A stretch of 13,571 nt of DNA from JANNRW01 sp031401815 (lineage in GTDB: Bacteria > Desulfobacterota > Desulfuromonadia > Geobacterales > DSM-12255): the NCBI GenBank assembly GCA_031401815.1, contig JANNRW010000068.1, forward strand, positions 1-13,571. The letters run 5' to 3'. The translations under genes and the position numbers were made by a program. How positions within the stretch are numbered: position 1 is the stretch's first letter; each line of letters starts with the position of its first letter. Below are positions 13,369 to 13,571 of this stretch, in pieces. Below the pieces are notes generated by a model. That model saw only the letters and a program-made list of their open reading frames with translations, made no database searches and was not told the DNA's origin.

Positions 13369-13404
13369 GGTAAAGTTCAAGGGGACATTCTTGAAAACTT
13401 TACC
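13369..13404. repeat. Hairpin GGTAAAGTT...AACTTTACC, REP-like
   Basis: A perfect 9-bp outer stem (GGTAAAGTT 13369-13377 / AACTTTACC 13396-13404) plus an inner CAAG/CTTG stem with a 2-base bulge encloses the loop GGGACATT. It is unrelated in sequence to the other REP-like element. The surrounding 13318-13571 has no gene I can support on either strand. Confidence 0.6.
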
Positions 13405-13544
13405 AACTAACCATTTTGCCCTCTCAAATCAACTTTTTAAGTACGTTCCCTTAGCCGTCCTCCGATCCGCAACGCCGAGAGAGACCGAAAACGAGGGCAC
13501 GAGCACAAAACCTTCCTGCAGTTTGAAGTATTTTGAGGCATCCT

Positions 13545-13571
13545 GCGTATTCCGATGAAGTCGGCCACCTA
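13545..13571. mobile_element. Possible terminus of an IS21-family element at the window edge
   Basis: The last bases contain ATTCCGATGAAGTCGGCCACC, written here as ATTCCG plus ATGAAGT plus CGGCCACC. They resemble the multiply repeated terminal motif (ATTCCG...GGCCACC) I recall for IS21-family elements. Only one unit is visible before the sequence ends, and no transposase is in the window, so this is tentative. Confidence 0.3.

Noticed and set aside
13286..13558. 90-codon plus-strand open frame at the right edge
   Set aside because: Overlaps the rhuM remnant and a palindromic hairpin, lacks a ribosome binding site, and no domain is recognisable; better explained as non-coding repeat DNA.
13405..13571. 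Minus-strand open stretch entering from the right edge and ending YFKLQEGFVLVPSFSVSLGV...YLKS
   Set aside because: No start is visible, it would run through the suspected IS terminus, and I recognise no family; insufficient to call a gene.

Overview
The window (about 13.6 kb, GC close to 50%) looks like chromosomal DNA from a Gram-negative proteobacterium. Gene content, PhoR/PhoB-like signalling, a PabB-PabC fusion, class II fumarase and GC-rich dispersed palindromes together suggest a Geobacter/Desulfuromonadales relative. That placement is an inference from gene style only. The left three quarters (1-10106) is a minus-strand housekeeping and transport block; the right quarter (10350-13571) is an accessory island of toxin-antitoxin (TA) modules and repeats.

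Left block, in minus-strand order: an HAE1-type RND efflux permease (10106-7008); a fused PabB-PabC gene for p-aminobenzoate synthesis that overlaps it by 8 nt; a spacer with paired GC-rich palindromes; a TolC-like outer membrane factor, probably starting at a TTG; a 12-unit octamer repeat array exactly filling the space between the tolC-like stop and the fumarase ribosome binding site; fumC; another palindrome-pair spacer; and a PhoB/PhoR-type two-component pair. No periplasmic adaptor gene lies beside the pump. Both two-component genes are broken as written: the regulator has an in-frame TAG at codon 21, and the kinase has a one-base frameshift after codon 118 and also runs off the left edge.

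Right block: three compact plus-strand type II TA modules in a row: a DUF104-like antitoxin with a PIN toxin, an AbrB/VapB-like antitoxin with a PIN (VapC) toxin, and YefM with YoeB. Each antitoxin gene overlaps its toxin gene by 1 or 4 nt. YoeB keeps all recognised catalytic residues, and a TGTACA-core palindrome sits upstream of yefM as expected for its operator. Convergent to these, on the minus strand, is a DUF4160-DUF2442 pair between two direct copies of a REP-like palindrome. One copy encodes the last residues of the DUF2442 protein; the other cuts off a rhuM remnant that also has a stop at codon 3. The last 250 bases contain another hairpin and, at the very edge, a sequence resembling an IS21-family terminus.

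The most notable points are the doubly disrupted two-component system, the REP element supplying 3' ends and stops to two neighbouring genes, the DUF4160-DUF2442 pair inside a TA island, and the RND-pabBC translational coupling with no adaptor gene. I see no tRNA, rRNA or CRISPR array.
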